From: an uncultured Myxococcales bacterium
GTDB lineage: Bacteria > Myxococcota_A > UBA9042
Direction: 5' to 3'
Length of the DNA: 53,222 nt
Assembly (NCBI GenBank): GCA_903883645.1
Contig: CAISBR010000237.1
Location: 1 to 53,222, forward strand
A program made the translations under genes and the position numbers. Shown here piece after piece: positions 8,458-16,901 of this stretch (positions are counted from its first letter, which is position 1; each line of letters opens with the position of its first letter). The notes beneath the pieces are model-generated. The model was not told the DNA's origin. It saw nothing but the letters and a program-made list of their open reading frames with translations, and searched no databases.

Positions 8458-10095
8458 CTACTTCTTAGCCTTGCCCTCGGCCAGCAACCCTTCGAGCCAG
8501 GTTTGCGCCGCCTCGAGCGGCCAGCCCGTGCCCTTGTGCGCGCCACGAATCCGCCCCTGGCCATCGACGACGAAGAAGGTCGGAACGCTTTCAGTGTCAA
8601 AGACTTCCATGGCCTCAGGCCCGACCCACGCCACCGCCGGCCCGCCGGGCAGCTGATCGCGCACAAACTCTTCGAGCGCCTGCTCGTCCTTGTCGATGCT
8701 CGCCGCGACCACGACCAGACCCTTGCTCGCCAAACGTGCATGAAGCTCAGCCACTTGCGGCGCAGTCGCCCGGCACGGTCCGCACCAGGTCGCCCACACA
8801 TCGATCAGCAGCACCTTGCCCGCCAGGTTCGCGGGCGGCTTGTCCATGCCGAACCAGCGCTGCACGGCAATCTCGGGTAATCCTTGGCCTACGCGGGGGT
8901 CAGTCGCCCAGTCGAGCGGCGCGGCCGCCGCAGCCACCTTGGCCGTTGCCTCGAGCACGGTGGGCTTGGCATCGCCCGCTTGCAGCAATTTGTCAGCAGG
9001 TACAGCCACATCGCAGGCATAGTAGGCATCTACGCCCGCGCCCGCCACAGATGCGACCAAGGCGACCCCGTGGTAAAGCCCAGCAGGAACAGCCACTTCA
9101 AAGCTGCCCGTCTTGTCGCTCTGGGCGGTCTGCGCCTCTTGAATCAGGCCCGTGGCATCGGCCAGCCGCAGCGTGACGCGCGCACCGGCCAGCGGCTTGC
9201 CGGCCACATTCAGCACAAATTTCAGGCGACTCGCACCCTGCCAACGCACCGTCCGTTTCGTCGACTCGGTCCGCGGCTTGACCAGGGTCGCAAAGGGCGG
9301 GGCCACTTGCAGCCAGTCGCCAGCCACCTCGTGAATGGGCAAATTACTGTTTGTAATCATAACGCTACCGTCTGGCCGGCCTTTGAGGTCGAGCTTCCAG
9401 TCGGCGAGCTGCACCGCGGCTCCCTCGCGCGCATCCACCGTGACCATGCCGGTGCCGCGCAGCGTGCTAGGGCTAGTAAGCGCGCCATTTCCTTCAAGAA
9501 GTGCCCACTTGTAGCTGCCAGCCTCGCCCACCTTCAAGTCGCGGTCGAACGACACGCCCAGCGTCTGCTTGCCACCTAGAGCCAAGAACGCTGCGTTTTG
9601 CTTGGCGATAAGCGGCGCTTTCGATAGGGGCGGAAACATGCGGTCCATCGCCATCCGCTCGAGCTTGAGCACCACGGCCTGCCCCTGGCGGCGAAACTCG
9701 ATCTCGGCCACCGCGCCCACATTGCCGCGCACATGCTCGACCACTTGCGGCACCTTGGCGCCCGGCGGCACCGCGTAACTGTCGATGCGCACAAACTGAT
9801 CGCCCGCCTGCACCCCCGCGCGATGCGCCGATCCACCCGGCACCACCTGCTGCACGTACACGCCGTCGGGCTTACCCTCGAGCACCGCGCCAATACCGCC
9901 CTGCGCCTGGTCTTTTGGCTTAGCGGTTGCGCCCGCCACAAAGGGCCACTTGGGGGTAGGTAGCGGCGCGGCGGCCTTGGTTTCGGCTTGCGCGGCAGCG
10001 GCCTGGGGCAACACCGCGAGCGTCCCCAGCACAGCCACCGTCACCGCGGCGGGCCAGTAGAACCGGCGATTAAGACGAACGTTCGATGGCGTCAA
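8458..10095 (-). CDS. PDZ domain and TlpA-like thioredoxin fusion, exported
   Basis: A 545-residue exported protein. A signal peptide (MTPSNVRLNRRFYWPAAVTV..., ending near QAAAAQA, about residue 36) is followed by a PDZ-like domain (about 65-155; 'VYVQQVVPGGSAHRAGVQAGDQFVRID'). A beta-rich middle part contains a carboxypeptidase-regulatory-like Ig fold (about 290-365). The C-terminal thioredoxin domain (about 415-540) has the active site WCGPC. It is likely a periplasmic thiol reductase or redox partner; the PDZ part probably binds substrate or partner tails. Target unknown. Convergent with dedA. Confidence 0.85.
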   Translation of the reverse strand: MTPSNVRLNRRFYWPAAVTVAVLGTLAVLPQAAAAQAETKAAAPLPTPKWPFVAGATAKPKDQAQGGIGAVLEGKPDGVYVQQVVPGGSAHRAGVQAGDQFVRIDSYAVPPGAKVPQVVEHVRGNVGAVAEIEFRRQGQAVVLKLERMAMDRMFPPLSKAPLIAKQNAAFLALGGKQTLGVSFDRDLKVGEAGSYKWALLEGNGALTSPSTLRGTGMVTVDAREGAAVQLADWKLDLKGRPDGSVMITNSNLPIHEVAGDWLQVAPPFATLVKPRTESTKRTVRWQGASRLKFVLNVAGKPLAGARVTLRLADATGLIQEAQTAQSDKTGSFEVAVPAGLYHGVALVASVAGAGVDAYYACDVAVPADKLLQAGDAKPTVLEATAKVAAAAAPLDWATDPRVGQGLPEIAVQRWFGMDKPPANLAGKVLLIDVWATWCGPCRATAPQVAELHARLASKGLVVVAASIDKDEQALEEFVRDQLPGGPAVAWVGPEAMEVFDTESVPTFFVVDGQGRIRGAHKGTGWPLEAAQTWLEGLLAEGKAKK

Positions 10096-10293
10096 GGCAA
10101 CTCCTGAATGCTACTGGGTAGTATGGTGGGCAATCCTGGCCCCGACCGGCGGCCCCGGGTGCCAGCGTAGCGAGTGCGGCTGCAAAACTCCAACCCGCTT
10201 CTGTCGCTGCTGCGGCGGCTGGGGGTGTTGACCTGCGCCCCGGGTTGGCGCCCAATTCGCCGAGCGCGGCGCCGACTGCCGCAAAACTAGGCT

Positions 10294-11421
10294 ATGCGCG
10301 GACGTATTTTGTTCAACGGCAACATCGGCTCGCCCAGCGCGCTGATGGCGCGGACCCGGCCCTGGTTGCGCGCCCGCGATGGCGGCCAGCCCAAGGTGCT
10401 GCTGGTGACGGCGGCGTGGGGGCAGGGCGAATATGGCGAGCAAGTGGCGCGCGATGCCTTGAACTCAGTGGGGATTCACTCGGATTGGCACGGCGGCTTC
10501 GACCGCACCATCTTCAACCTGTGCGCCTGGCATGTGTGGCAAGAGTACCTCGAGCGCCACCCGCAAGTCGCTGCTGTGGATGCGGAATTGCGCGCGGTGC
10601 AAGAGGCGACCCGGCGCTTTTATGTCGACAAGACCAGTTTTCATGCCGAGCGCATCCGCCACGCCGTTCGCTATGCCCGCGAAAAGCTGGGCGACTTTCG
10701 CCTTGGGCACCTGCCGCTCGTGGCGCGCGATAGCCTGCGGCCCGGTGGCGTTATGGGCGGTCGCGAGCTGCTGCAGCGGGCACTCGTGCGCGAGTTGATT
10801 CATGATCTCGCGGATTTGGTCAGCAATGATCAACGTATGCTGGCGGCGCTCGAAGAGGAAGAGGGGCTGCTGCCCGCCCGCACCGGCATGCGCCTAGACC
10901 GCGACTGGCAGGCTCAGCAACGGCTGCTCAGCCAACGGATTTTGGCGGCCGACGTGATCTTTTTGTTCGGCGGCGATCCGGGGGCGCTGCTGGCGTCGCT
11001 GCGGTTCTTTGACCTGCAGCCCACCCTGGTCGAGGCGCTGCGCCGCGGTACCACCTTTGTGTCGATCTCGGCTGGATCGCTGGTGCTGTGCGAGCGCATG
11101 ATCATCTACGACAACTTTTCGCCCGACCCAGCCCGTCGCGATTTTCGTTTGATTGACCGCGGTTTAGGCCTGGTTGGCGGCGTTCAGGTTCTGCCACATT
11201 GCATGGACCGCATCCACACCGACGACCCCGATAACTTGGCCTACCTGGCGCGCCGCTTCTCGAGCCACCGCTGCGTCGGCCTAAACGAAGAGAGTTTTCT
11301 GCTGGTTGACCCCTTTACGGGCCAGGCCATGTCGGTTGGCGAGCACGACGGCGTGTATGTGTTCGGCAGCGACGGCGTCAAGTGGCGCTTCCACGCCGGC
11401 GAGCGCGTCCCGTTGGATTAG
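10294..11421 (+). CDS. Peptidase S51 (cyanophycinase/PepE-like) family protein
   Basis: A 375-residue cytosolic protein. 'VIFLFGGDPGALLASL' and 'FVSISAGSLVL' match the S51 serine peptidase family, with the nucleophile in the x-S-A-G elbow at about Ser259. Compared with PepE or cyanophycinase there is a long helical, charged insertion (about residues 75-215). Family members hydrolyse Asp-X dipeptides or cyanophycin; this one cannot be assigned a substrate. ATG 10294 is the first good start. It converges with the lipoprotein gene that follows. Confidence 0.7.
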   Translation: MRGRILFNGNIGSPSALMARTRPWLRARDGGQPKVLLVTAAWGQGEYGEQVARDALNSVGIHSDWHGGFDRTIFNLCAWHVWQEYLERHPQVAAVDAELRAVQEATRRFYVDKTSFHAERIRHAVRYAREKLGDFRLGHLPLVARDSLRPGGVMGGRELLQRALVRELIHDLADLVSNDQRMLAALEEEEGLLPARTGMRLDRDWQAQQRLLSQRILAADVIFLFGGDPGALLASLRFFDLQPTLVEALRRGTTFVSISAGSLVLCERMIIYDNFSPDPARRDFRLIDRGLGLVGGVQVLPHCMDRIHTDDPDNLAYLARRFSSHRCVGLNEESFLLVDPFTGQAMSVGEHDGVYVFGSDGVKWRFHAGERVPLD

Positions 11422-11434
11422 CTAAGAAATTCGG

Positions 11435-12268
11435 TTAGTTCGTTCCCAAGCAGGCCGCCGCGGAGCAACTCGCGACAGAAAACACGACGGAGTCGGCACC
11501 GGCCTGGGCCAAGCAGGTTGATAGGCAGCCCGAGCAGCCTTGCGCACACGCCCACACCTGCGCCAGGACCACCGCGCAAGTGCTCGAGGCCTTGCATTGC
11601 AGCCCAGCGCCTGGGCATTTGGCGATCATGCACTGGGCCCCAGCTTGGGCGCCGGCAACGCAATCCCACGCACAGGTGCCGCCGTCTTCGCCTTTGGTGC
11701 ACAGGCTGTCGCCGCATTGGGCCGCGCAATCGGCCGGGCAGCTGTCCGGGCTTTCGTCGCTGCTGCACAAGCCGTCGCCACAGGCCACAGAACTGCCTGT
11801 GCTGTCTGCAGTTTCGCTGGTTGTGTCGCCGCCGCTGCCGCCCGCGCCCGACGAGCCCCCTTGCCAGTAGCTGGTGCCGCCCTTGGCGTCGCTGTTGCCG
11901 CTGCCTTGGGCTTTGGGCGCGCATACTGTGCTGACTCCACTGCTAGAATCGCTGCTCGCGTCGTCTACGGCGGGCAACTCTTTGCACTCGCCGCTGGGGC
12001 AGTAGGCGACCGTCAGCCACTGCTTGGTGGCGGCGTCGCAGAGCTGGCGGATTCCGTCGATGCTGGGCTCGCAGCGCTCGCGGTCCTTGGCGGGATCGCA
12101 CGGGTCGGGGGCATCGATCAGCGCTTTGGACTTGGCGACTTGGCAGGCGGGCAGGGCGGTTGCAGCCAAGATGATGAGACATGCAAGTAATAACAAGATG
12201 TTGGGCGAGTAGGGCCACTGGCGCTCTGGTCGCTCGTTGGTGTCGCCATGCCCCACGTAGCCCCCCAT
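11435..12268 (-). CDS. Cysteine-rich lipoprotein
   Basis: A 277-residue predicted lipoprotein. The hydrophobic stretch ILLLLACLIILAATALPAC ends in a lipobox with Cys42 as the lipidation site. The body carries many cysteines, a Gly/Ser/Thr-rich low-complexity linker (about 120-160), and two 'CGDxLCxxxExxxxCxxDC' units (about 160-205). A further Cys-rich tail ends the protein. No enzymatic motif is visible. It belongs to the cysteine-rich surface protein type common in Myxococcota. Divergent from the giant lipoprotein at 12409. Confidence 0.75.
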   Translation of the reverse strand: MGGYVGHGDTNERPERQWPYSPNILLLLACLIILAATALPACQVAKSKALIDAPDPCDPAKDRERCEPSIDGIRQLCDAATKQWLTVAYCPSGECKELPAVDDASSDSSSGVSTVCAPKAQGSGNSDAKGGTSYWQGGSSGAGGSGGDTTSETADSTGSSVACGDGLCSSDESPDSCPADCAAQCGDSLCTKGEDGGTCAWDCVAGAQAGAQCMIAKCPGAGLQCKASSTCAVVLAQVWACAQGCSGCLSTCLAQAGADSVVFSVASCSAAACLGTN

Positions 12269-12408
12269 TGCGGTACTTGCTTCTTAGTGTAGCTTGAGCG
12301 CAAGCCATGAACGACACTAGCATGCAGTCTGCGGGCCGCTTTCGCCAGTTTCGGCGCAACGCTCGCCCATGCCGCGGCGCCTTCGGCCCGGCCGGCAAAC
12401 GGGGCACG

Positions 12409-15400
12409 ATGGCAACCAGCTCAAGAAAACCTTGGATTCGACTGAGCTTGGGCGTAGTGATGCTGGCACTCACCCTGCTTGTCGCGAGCTGTGGCGGCGA
12501 CACGGTCAGCCCTACACTCAGCACGGTCGACGGGGCGAGCGGCGATGCGTACGGCGACACCACCCTGTGCCCCGGCGGCTACGGCTGCACCTGCACCGCC
12601 GACGAGCAATGCCCATACGACAGTCAATGCCTTGAAACTACAGATGGACTTCGCTGCGCCTTGCACTGTGTCGACACGGAGTGCCCGTCAGCCTACACCT
12701 GCGCCCAGGTCGCCAAGACCGACTCCAAGGGCAACCCCACCATCGTCAACCACGTCTGCGTGCAAAAATGGCCGCGGGTTTGCGATCCGTGCACCGGCAG
12801 CGCGCAATGCCTGACCTCGGGCGACGCCAAAGCCAAGTGCGTGGCCATCGACGGGGCGAGCGGCGCGAGCGGCTGGTATTGCGGCAGCGCCTGCGGCGGC
12901 GACAGCGACTGCCCACCGGCGTACGGCTGCAAGCAAGTGCCTGTGCGCGAAGGCGGAGTCGAGCAGCAGTGCGTGCCCAACTCACAGCAATGCTCGTGCA
13001 GCGGCGCAGCGGTCATCAGCAAAAAGGCCACGACCTGCTTGGCCCTGGTCGCCGGCAGCAAAGAGCCTACCTGTGCCGGTGCGCGCGCCTGCGGCCCCGA
13101 CGGCTTGGGTGCCTGCCAAGCGGGCGTTGGCACAGTAGAAGCCTGCAATGGCCTCGACGATGACTGCGACGGCAACATCGACAACGCGACCGCGGCGGAT
13201 GGCAGCAAGACCGGCGCCTCGTGCGACGACGGTTTACCTTGCACTATCGATGTTTGCGACCCCAAGGCCGGCTGCCAGCACACCACTAGCAGTGCCCCCT
13301 GCGACGACGGCGATGCGTGCACGCAGGGCGAGGTCTGCGGCGCAGAGGGCTGCAAAGGCAACAAGTTGACATGCCAAGATGCCAACCCCTGCACAGACGA
13401 CAGCTGCGACCCGCAAACAGGCTGCAGCTTTGCCAACAACACGGCGCCTTGCGACGACGCCAAGCTGTGTACCGGCCCAGATGTGTGCCAAGGCGGCGCG
13501 TGCCAGGGTCCGCTCAACACGGCGGCGTGCGACGACGGCCTGCTCTGTACCGGCCCAGACACCTGCAAAGACGGCGATTGCCAAGGGCCTTTTAACAGCG
13601 AGCCCTGCGACGACGGCAAGTTGTGCACCGGCCCCGACGGCTGCCAAGGCGGCAAATGCACCGGCGCATTGAACACCGCGCCCTGCGACGACGGCGTACT
13701 GTGCACCAGCCCCGACGCCTGCCTTGGCGGCATCTGCACCGGCGCGCCCAACAGCGCAGCCTGCGACGACGGCGACCCGTGCACCGTGCCCGACCTGTGC
13801 AAAGACGGCGTATGCTTTGGCAAAACCAAAGATTGCCAAGACGGCCTGCCCTGCACGCTCGACCTGTGCAGCCCCAGCGCCGCGTGCACCCATACGCCAC
13901 AAGCTGGCGCGTGCGACGATGGCAACATCTGCACCGTTCTCGATACATGCAGCATGGGCGCGTGCGTGGGCGTGGCCGTTGACTGCGACGACGGCGAGGA
14001 TTGTAGCTTAGATAGCTGTTCAACCTCGCAGGGTTGCGTGCATGTGCAATCGAGCGACCCCGCCTGCGGCCCCATCGGCTTGCCCATTGTGGTCGCGTTT
14101 GCGTGCGACGAGCCGGCGCTCAAGGCATGGAAATTAACGCTCGAAGGCATTGCCAGCCCCGCAGCGCCCATGAGCCGCTGGAAGGTAGACGCCACGCCGC
14201 TCGGCGCCAGCCCGGCCGGCACGTGCTCACTAAACGTCAATAATGGCAAGGACTTAACCTGCGCTACCGGCCAGAGTGCCATCCAGGCCTACGCCATGTC
14301 GCCCATCGTGGATGCGAGCGGCGTCGCCCCCGGTGCGGCCCTCATCGTCCGCTTCGAGTCGGCCGGCACCTGGACCGGCGCCGCCAACGCCAGCGTGCAG
14401 GCCTCGCTCGATGGTGCGAAATGGACATCGGTCGGTGCAATCCCGGCCTCGGGCGCCATTTGGGGCAAGGCACAACTCGACCTAAACGCTTGGGTCGGCA
14501 AGAAATTCTATCTGCGCTTCGCTATGGTCGCCGACTGCTCGGCCAAGGGTATTGGCTGGTTTATCCGCAAATTCGCAGTATTCGAAGATGTGTGCGCCGT
14601 GGGCAATGGCGGCTGCACCACTTCGGCAAAGTGCACGATCAGCGACATGGGCGTGGCGCAATGCACCTGCAACCCTGGCTGGGCCGGCGACGGCAAGGTC
14701 TGCGCCGACATCGACGAATGCGCTTTGGGCACAGCCGGTTGTGACCCACAGGCCGCCTGCAGCAACAGCGCTGGCACCTTTAGCTGTATGTGCAATAAGG
14801 GCTGGAGCGGCGACGGCTTTACGTGCGGCGACATCGACGAATGTGCTTTGGGCAGCGCCGGTTGCAGTGTCAATGCCGCGTGCGCCAACACCCCGGGTGG
14901 CGCCAGCTGCACCTGCAACAAGGGCTGGGCCGGCAACGGCACCACCTGCAGCGATATCGACGAATGTGCTTCAGGAATAGCCGGTTGCGATGCCAACGCC
15001 GCCTGCAGCAACACCCCCGGCAGTGCGAGTTGCGCGTGCAACAAAGGCTGGAGCGGCGACGGCCTCAATTGCAGTGACATCGACGAATGTGCAACAGGCA
15101 CCTCGACTTGCTCGCCCAATGCCACCTGCGCCAACAGTGCCGGCAGCTTTGCGTGCGCCTGCAAGAAGGGCTACGCCGGCAACGGCACCAGCTGCAGCGA
15201 CATCGACGAATGCGCAGCTGGCACCTCGGGTTGCTCGGCCAGTGCGACCTGCACCAACACCCCCGGCGCCTTTTCTTGCGCGTGCAAGGCCAACTACGTG
15301 GGCGACGGCATTTCGTGCGTGACCTTGAAATCACAAGTATTTGGCTACGTAGGGGGCTCGGGGCAAACGTTTGCCGTCCCCGCGGGCGTCAGTGCGCTCG

Positions 15401-16068
15401 AGAGTATCGAAGTCGTGGGCGCTGGCGGCGGCGGTGGCGCGTCCGACGTTGTGGCAGGCGCTGGCGGCGCGGCCGGCGGCTATGTGCTAGCTAGCAAAGT
15501 CTCAGTTGTCGCAGGTAGTTCTCTGCTCATCGTGGTCGGCGGCGGCGGTGGCGCGGGGGCAGCGGCGTCGGGCAGCGGCGGCGGCGGCGGCGGCTGGCCC
15601 GGAGGCGCGGCGGGCGGCGCCAGCGGCAGCGTGGGCTGGTCGGGCGGCGGCGGCGGCGGCGGCGGTCTCTCGGGCGTGTTCAAGCCGGGGGTGTTCACAG
15701 CGGCGGGCGCCATTCTGGTCGGTGGCGGTGGCGGTGGCGGTGGCGGCGGTGGCCTCTACAGCGGCGGTGGCGCGGGCAGCGGCGGCGGTTCGGCCGGTGG
15801 TGCGGGCTTTGCCGCAGCAGGCGCAGGGGCCAGCAAGGGCGGCAAGTCCGACGGTGGCGGCGCTGGTGGCGGCGGCGCAGGTTACAGCAGCGGCGTGGGC
15901 GGCGTGGTCGCGGGCTGCGATTGTGGCGGCAGCGGCGGTGGCGGCGGGTCCAACTACATTGTGCCGGGGGTATCCGCAGTGGCCAAGGCGGCCGCGGGTG
16001 CCGGTGGCGGCGGTGTCGCGGGCGGTGGCGCAGCAGGCTGGGTCAAAATCACCTGGTACGCCCCTTAA
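12409..16068 (+). CDS. Large modular lipoprotein: CTDC repeats, EGF repeats, glycine-rich domain
   Basis: A 1219-residue lipoprotein with lipobox LVASC (Cys28). In order it has a Cys-rich N-terminal region, then a MopE-type motif (ACNGLDDDCDGNID, about 245-258). About ten Dictyostelium-type CTDC units (CDDGxxCT...C, about 270-550) follow, then a beta-rich ConA/MAM-like domain (about 560-725). One EGF-like module precedes five calcium-binding EGF modules (each starting DIDEC, exactly 41 residues apart, about 767-970). The end is a very Gly-rich domain (about 985-1219) starting 'FAVPAGVSALESIEVVGAGGGGG' and ending 'GWVKITWYAP'. ATG 12409 follows GGGG at a good distance. It is likely anchored at the outer surface and involved in adhesion or matrix. 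Confidence 0.85.
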   Translation: MATSSRKPWIRLSLGVVMLALTLLVASCGGDTVSPTLSTVDGASGDAYGDTTLCPGGYGCTCTADEQCPYDSQCLETTDGLRCALHCVDTECPSAYTCAQVAKTDSKGNPTIVNHVCVQKWPRVCDPCTGSAQCLTSGDAKAKCVAIDGASGASGWYCGSACGGDSDCPPAYGCKQVPVREGGVEQQCVPNSQQCSCSGAAVISKKATTCLALVAGSKEPTCAGARACGPDGLGACQAGVGTVEACNGLDDDCDGNIDNATAADGSKTGASCDDGLPCTIDVCDPKAGCQHTTSSAPCDDGDACTQGEVCGAEGCKGNKLTCQDANPCTDDSCDPQTGCSFANNTAPCDDAKLCTGPDVCQGGACQGPLNTAACDDGLLCTGPDTCKDGDCQGPFNSEPCDDGKLCTGPDGCQGGKCTGALNTAPCDDGVLCTSPDACLGGICTGAPNSAACDDGDPCTVPDLCKDGVCFGKTKDCQDGLPCTLDLCSPSAACTHTPQAGACDDGNICTVLDTCSMGACVGVAVDCDDGEDCSLDSCSTSQGCVHVQSSDPACGPIGLPIVVAFACDEPALKAWKLTLEGIASPAAPMSRWKVDATPLGASPAGTCSLNVNNGKDLTCATGQSAIQAYAMSPIVDASGVAPGAALIVRFESAGTWTGAANASVQASLDGAKWTSVGAIPASGAIWGKAQLDLNAWVGKKFYLRFAMVADCSAKGIGWFIRKFAVFEDVCAVGNGGCTTSAKCTISDMGVAQCTCNPGWAGDGKVCADIDECALGTAGCDPQAACSNSAGTFSCMCNKGWSGDGFTCGDIDECALGSAGCSVNAACANTPGGASCTCNKGWAGNGTTCSDIDECASGIAGCDANAACSNTPGSASCACNKGWSGDGLNCSDIDECATGTSTCSPNATCANSAGSFACACKKGYAGNGTSCSDIDECAAGTSGCSASATCTNTPGAFSCACKANYVGDGISCVTLKSQVFGYVGGSGQTFAVPAGVSALESIEVVGAGGGGGASDVVAGAGGAAGGYVLASKVSVVAGSSLLIVVGGGGGAGAAASGSGGGGGGWPGGAAGGASGSVGWSGGGGGGGGLSGVFKPGVFTAAGAILVGGGGGGGGGGGLYSGGGAGSGGGSAGGAGFAAAGAGASKGGKSDGGGAGGGGAGYSSGVGGVVAGCDCGGSGGGGGSNYIVPGVSAVAKAAAGAGGGGVAGGGAAGWVKITWYAP
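14707..15321 (+). repeat. Five tandem 123-nt repeats encoding cbEGF modules
   Basis: The sequence GACATCGACGAATG or a close variant recurs at 14707, 14830, 14953, 15076 and 15199, exactly 123 nt apart. Each copy encodes a 41-residue calcium-binding EGF-like module with DIDEC at its start and six cysteines. Strict period with only modest divergence points to recent tandem duplication inside the gene. Confidence 0.9.
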
Positions 16069-16082
16069 CTTCGCTAATATCT

Positions 16083-16781
16083 TTACAAATCTTGCTCATC
16101 TTGGGCCTGGCGCCGGTGGTGCTGCAGCTGGGCCAGCGCCGTCTCGAGCTTGCCCGCTAGCTGTTGCCAGGTCGCGAAATTGGCCTGCGCAATGCGCTGC
16201 GACAGCGACGTGCCGCCGTGCTGGGCGGCGAGGGCCTCCATCGCCGCCTCGGGGGTATCCAGGTCCGCTACATCCAGGTAGCACGCCTCGCCCCGCGTGC
16301 CGCGGATTCGGTCGAGCAGCGACCGCCGCACCAGCTGAATCGTGGGGTCCGGGCTGCGCCGCAGTAGACCGACCAGCCGCTCGGGGCTATCGGTCCCGTA
16401 GCTCAAATCGGGATGAAAAGCCACAGTATACAAGCTCGACCGCTTGCCCAACGCGCCCAGCGCCCGCTCCGAGGCCTCGGTCATGTCGCGAATCAGCCGC
16501 TCCCACTGCGGCGGTGTGCTCACCACATCGGGCGCAATCAGCAGGGCGACTTCAAAATCGTCATCGCCCGATTGCTGCAGCGCGATCATGCGCTCAAGTA
16601 GCTCTGTAGTGGGCGCAACTCCTCGCACTAACTGCGTAAGTACCTTGCCGTTCTCGCGCGCCGGCTTGGCGTAGGGGCACAGGTTGTGGGCCTCGACGAC
16701 GTCGCGCGTATACAGCTCGCTGCGGGCCAGCACCTGCCCGTCTGTGCTTGGGTCGTTTAAAGGCTTGTCTCGTGTGGCCAT
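16083..16781 (-). CDS. DUF1415 family protein
   Basis: A 232-residue cytosolic protein matching DUF1415. Features include 'VVEAHNLCPYAKPARENG' at the N-terminus (the family NLCP motif) and 'VAFHPDLSYG' in the middle. Late in the protein is a 'RSPDPTIQLVRRSLLDRIRG' stretch. The biochemical function of the family is unknown. It converges with the giant lipoprotein (14 nt between stops) and diverges from the oligopeptidase gene. Confidence 0.85.
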   Translation of the reverse strand: MATRDKPLNDPSTDGQVLARSELYTRDVVEAHNLCPYAKPARENGKVLTQLVRGVAPTTELLERMIALQQSGDDDFEVALLIAPDVVSTPPQWERLIRDMTEASERALGALGKRSSLYTVAFHPDLSYGTDSPERLVGLLRRSPDPTIQLVRRSLLDRIRGTRGEACYLDVADLDTPEAAMEALAAQHGGTSLSQRIAQANFATWQQLAGKLETALAQLQHHRRQAQDEQDL

Positions 16782-16901
16782 ACCCGCAAGCTGCCGGATT
16801 CGCCTTAGATGTGCAAGCCCTTTGCCGCGCCGCGCTGGGCTTTGGCCATGTCAGTCGCTATGCTCGGGCCACGGCGGAGCCCCCCGCTGCACTGGCTGAC
16901 C

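Noticed and set aside
12693..14282. 529-codon open frame antisense to the giant lipoprotein
   Set aside because: Ser/Pro/Leu-rich repetitive translation that mirrors the CTDC repeats; no start signal or domain. An artefact of repeated CDDG codons lacking stops in reverse.
15505..15800. GGC-rich stretch as a possible sequencing artefact or microsatellite
   Set aside because: It stays in frame, encodes a glycine-rich domain with regular hydrophobic strands, and is followed by a conserved closing strand; treated as real coding sequence.
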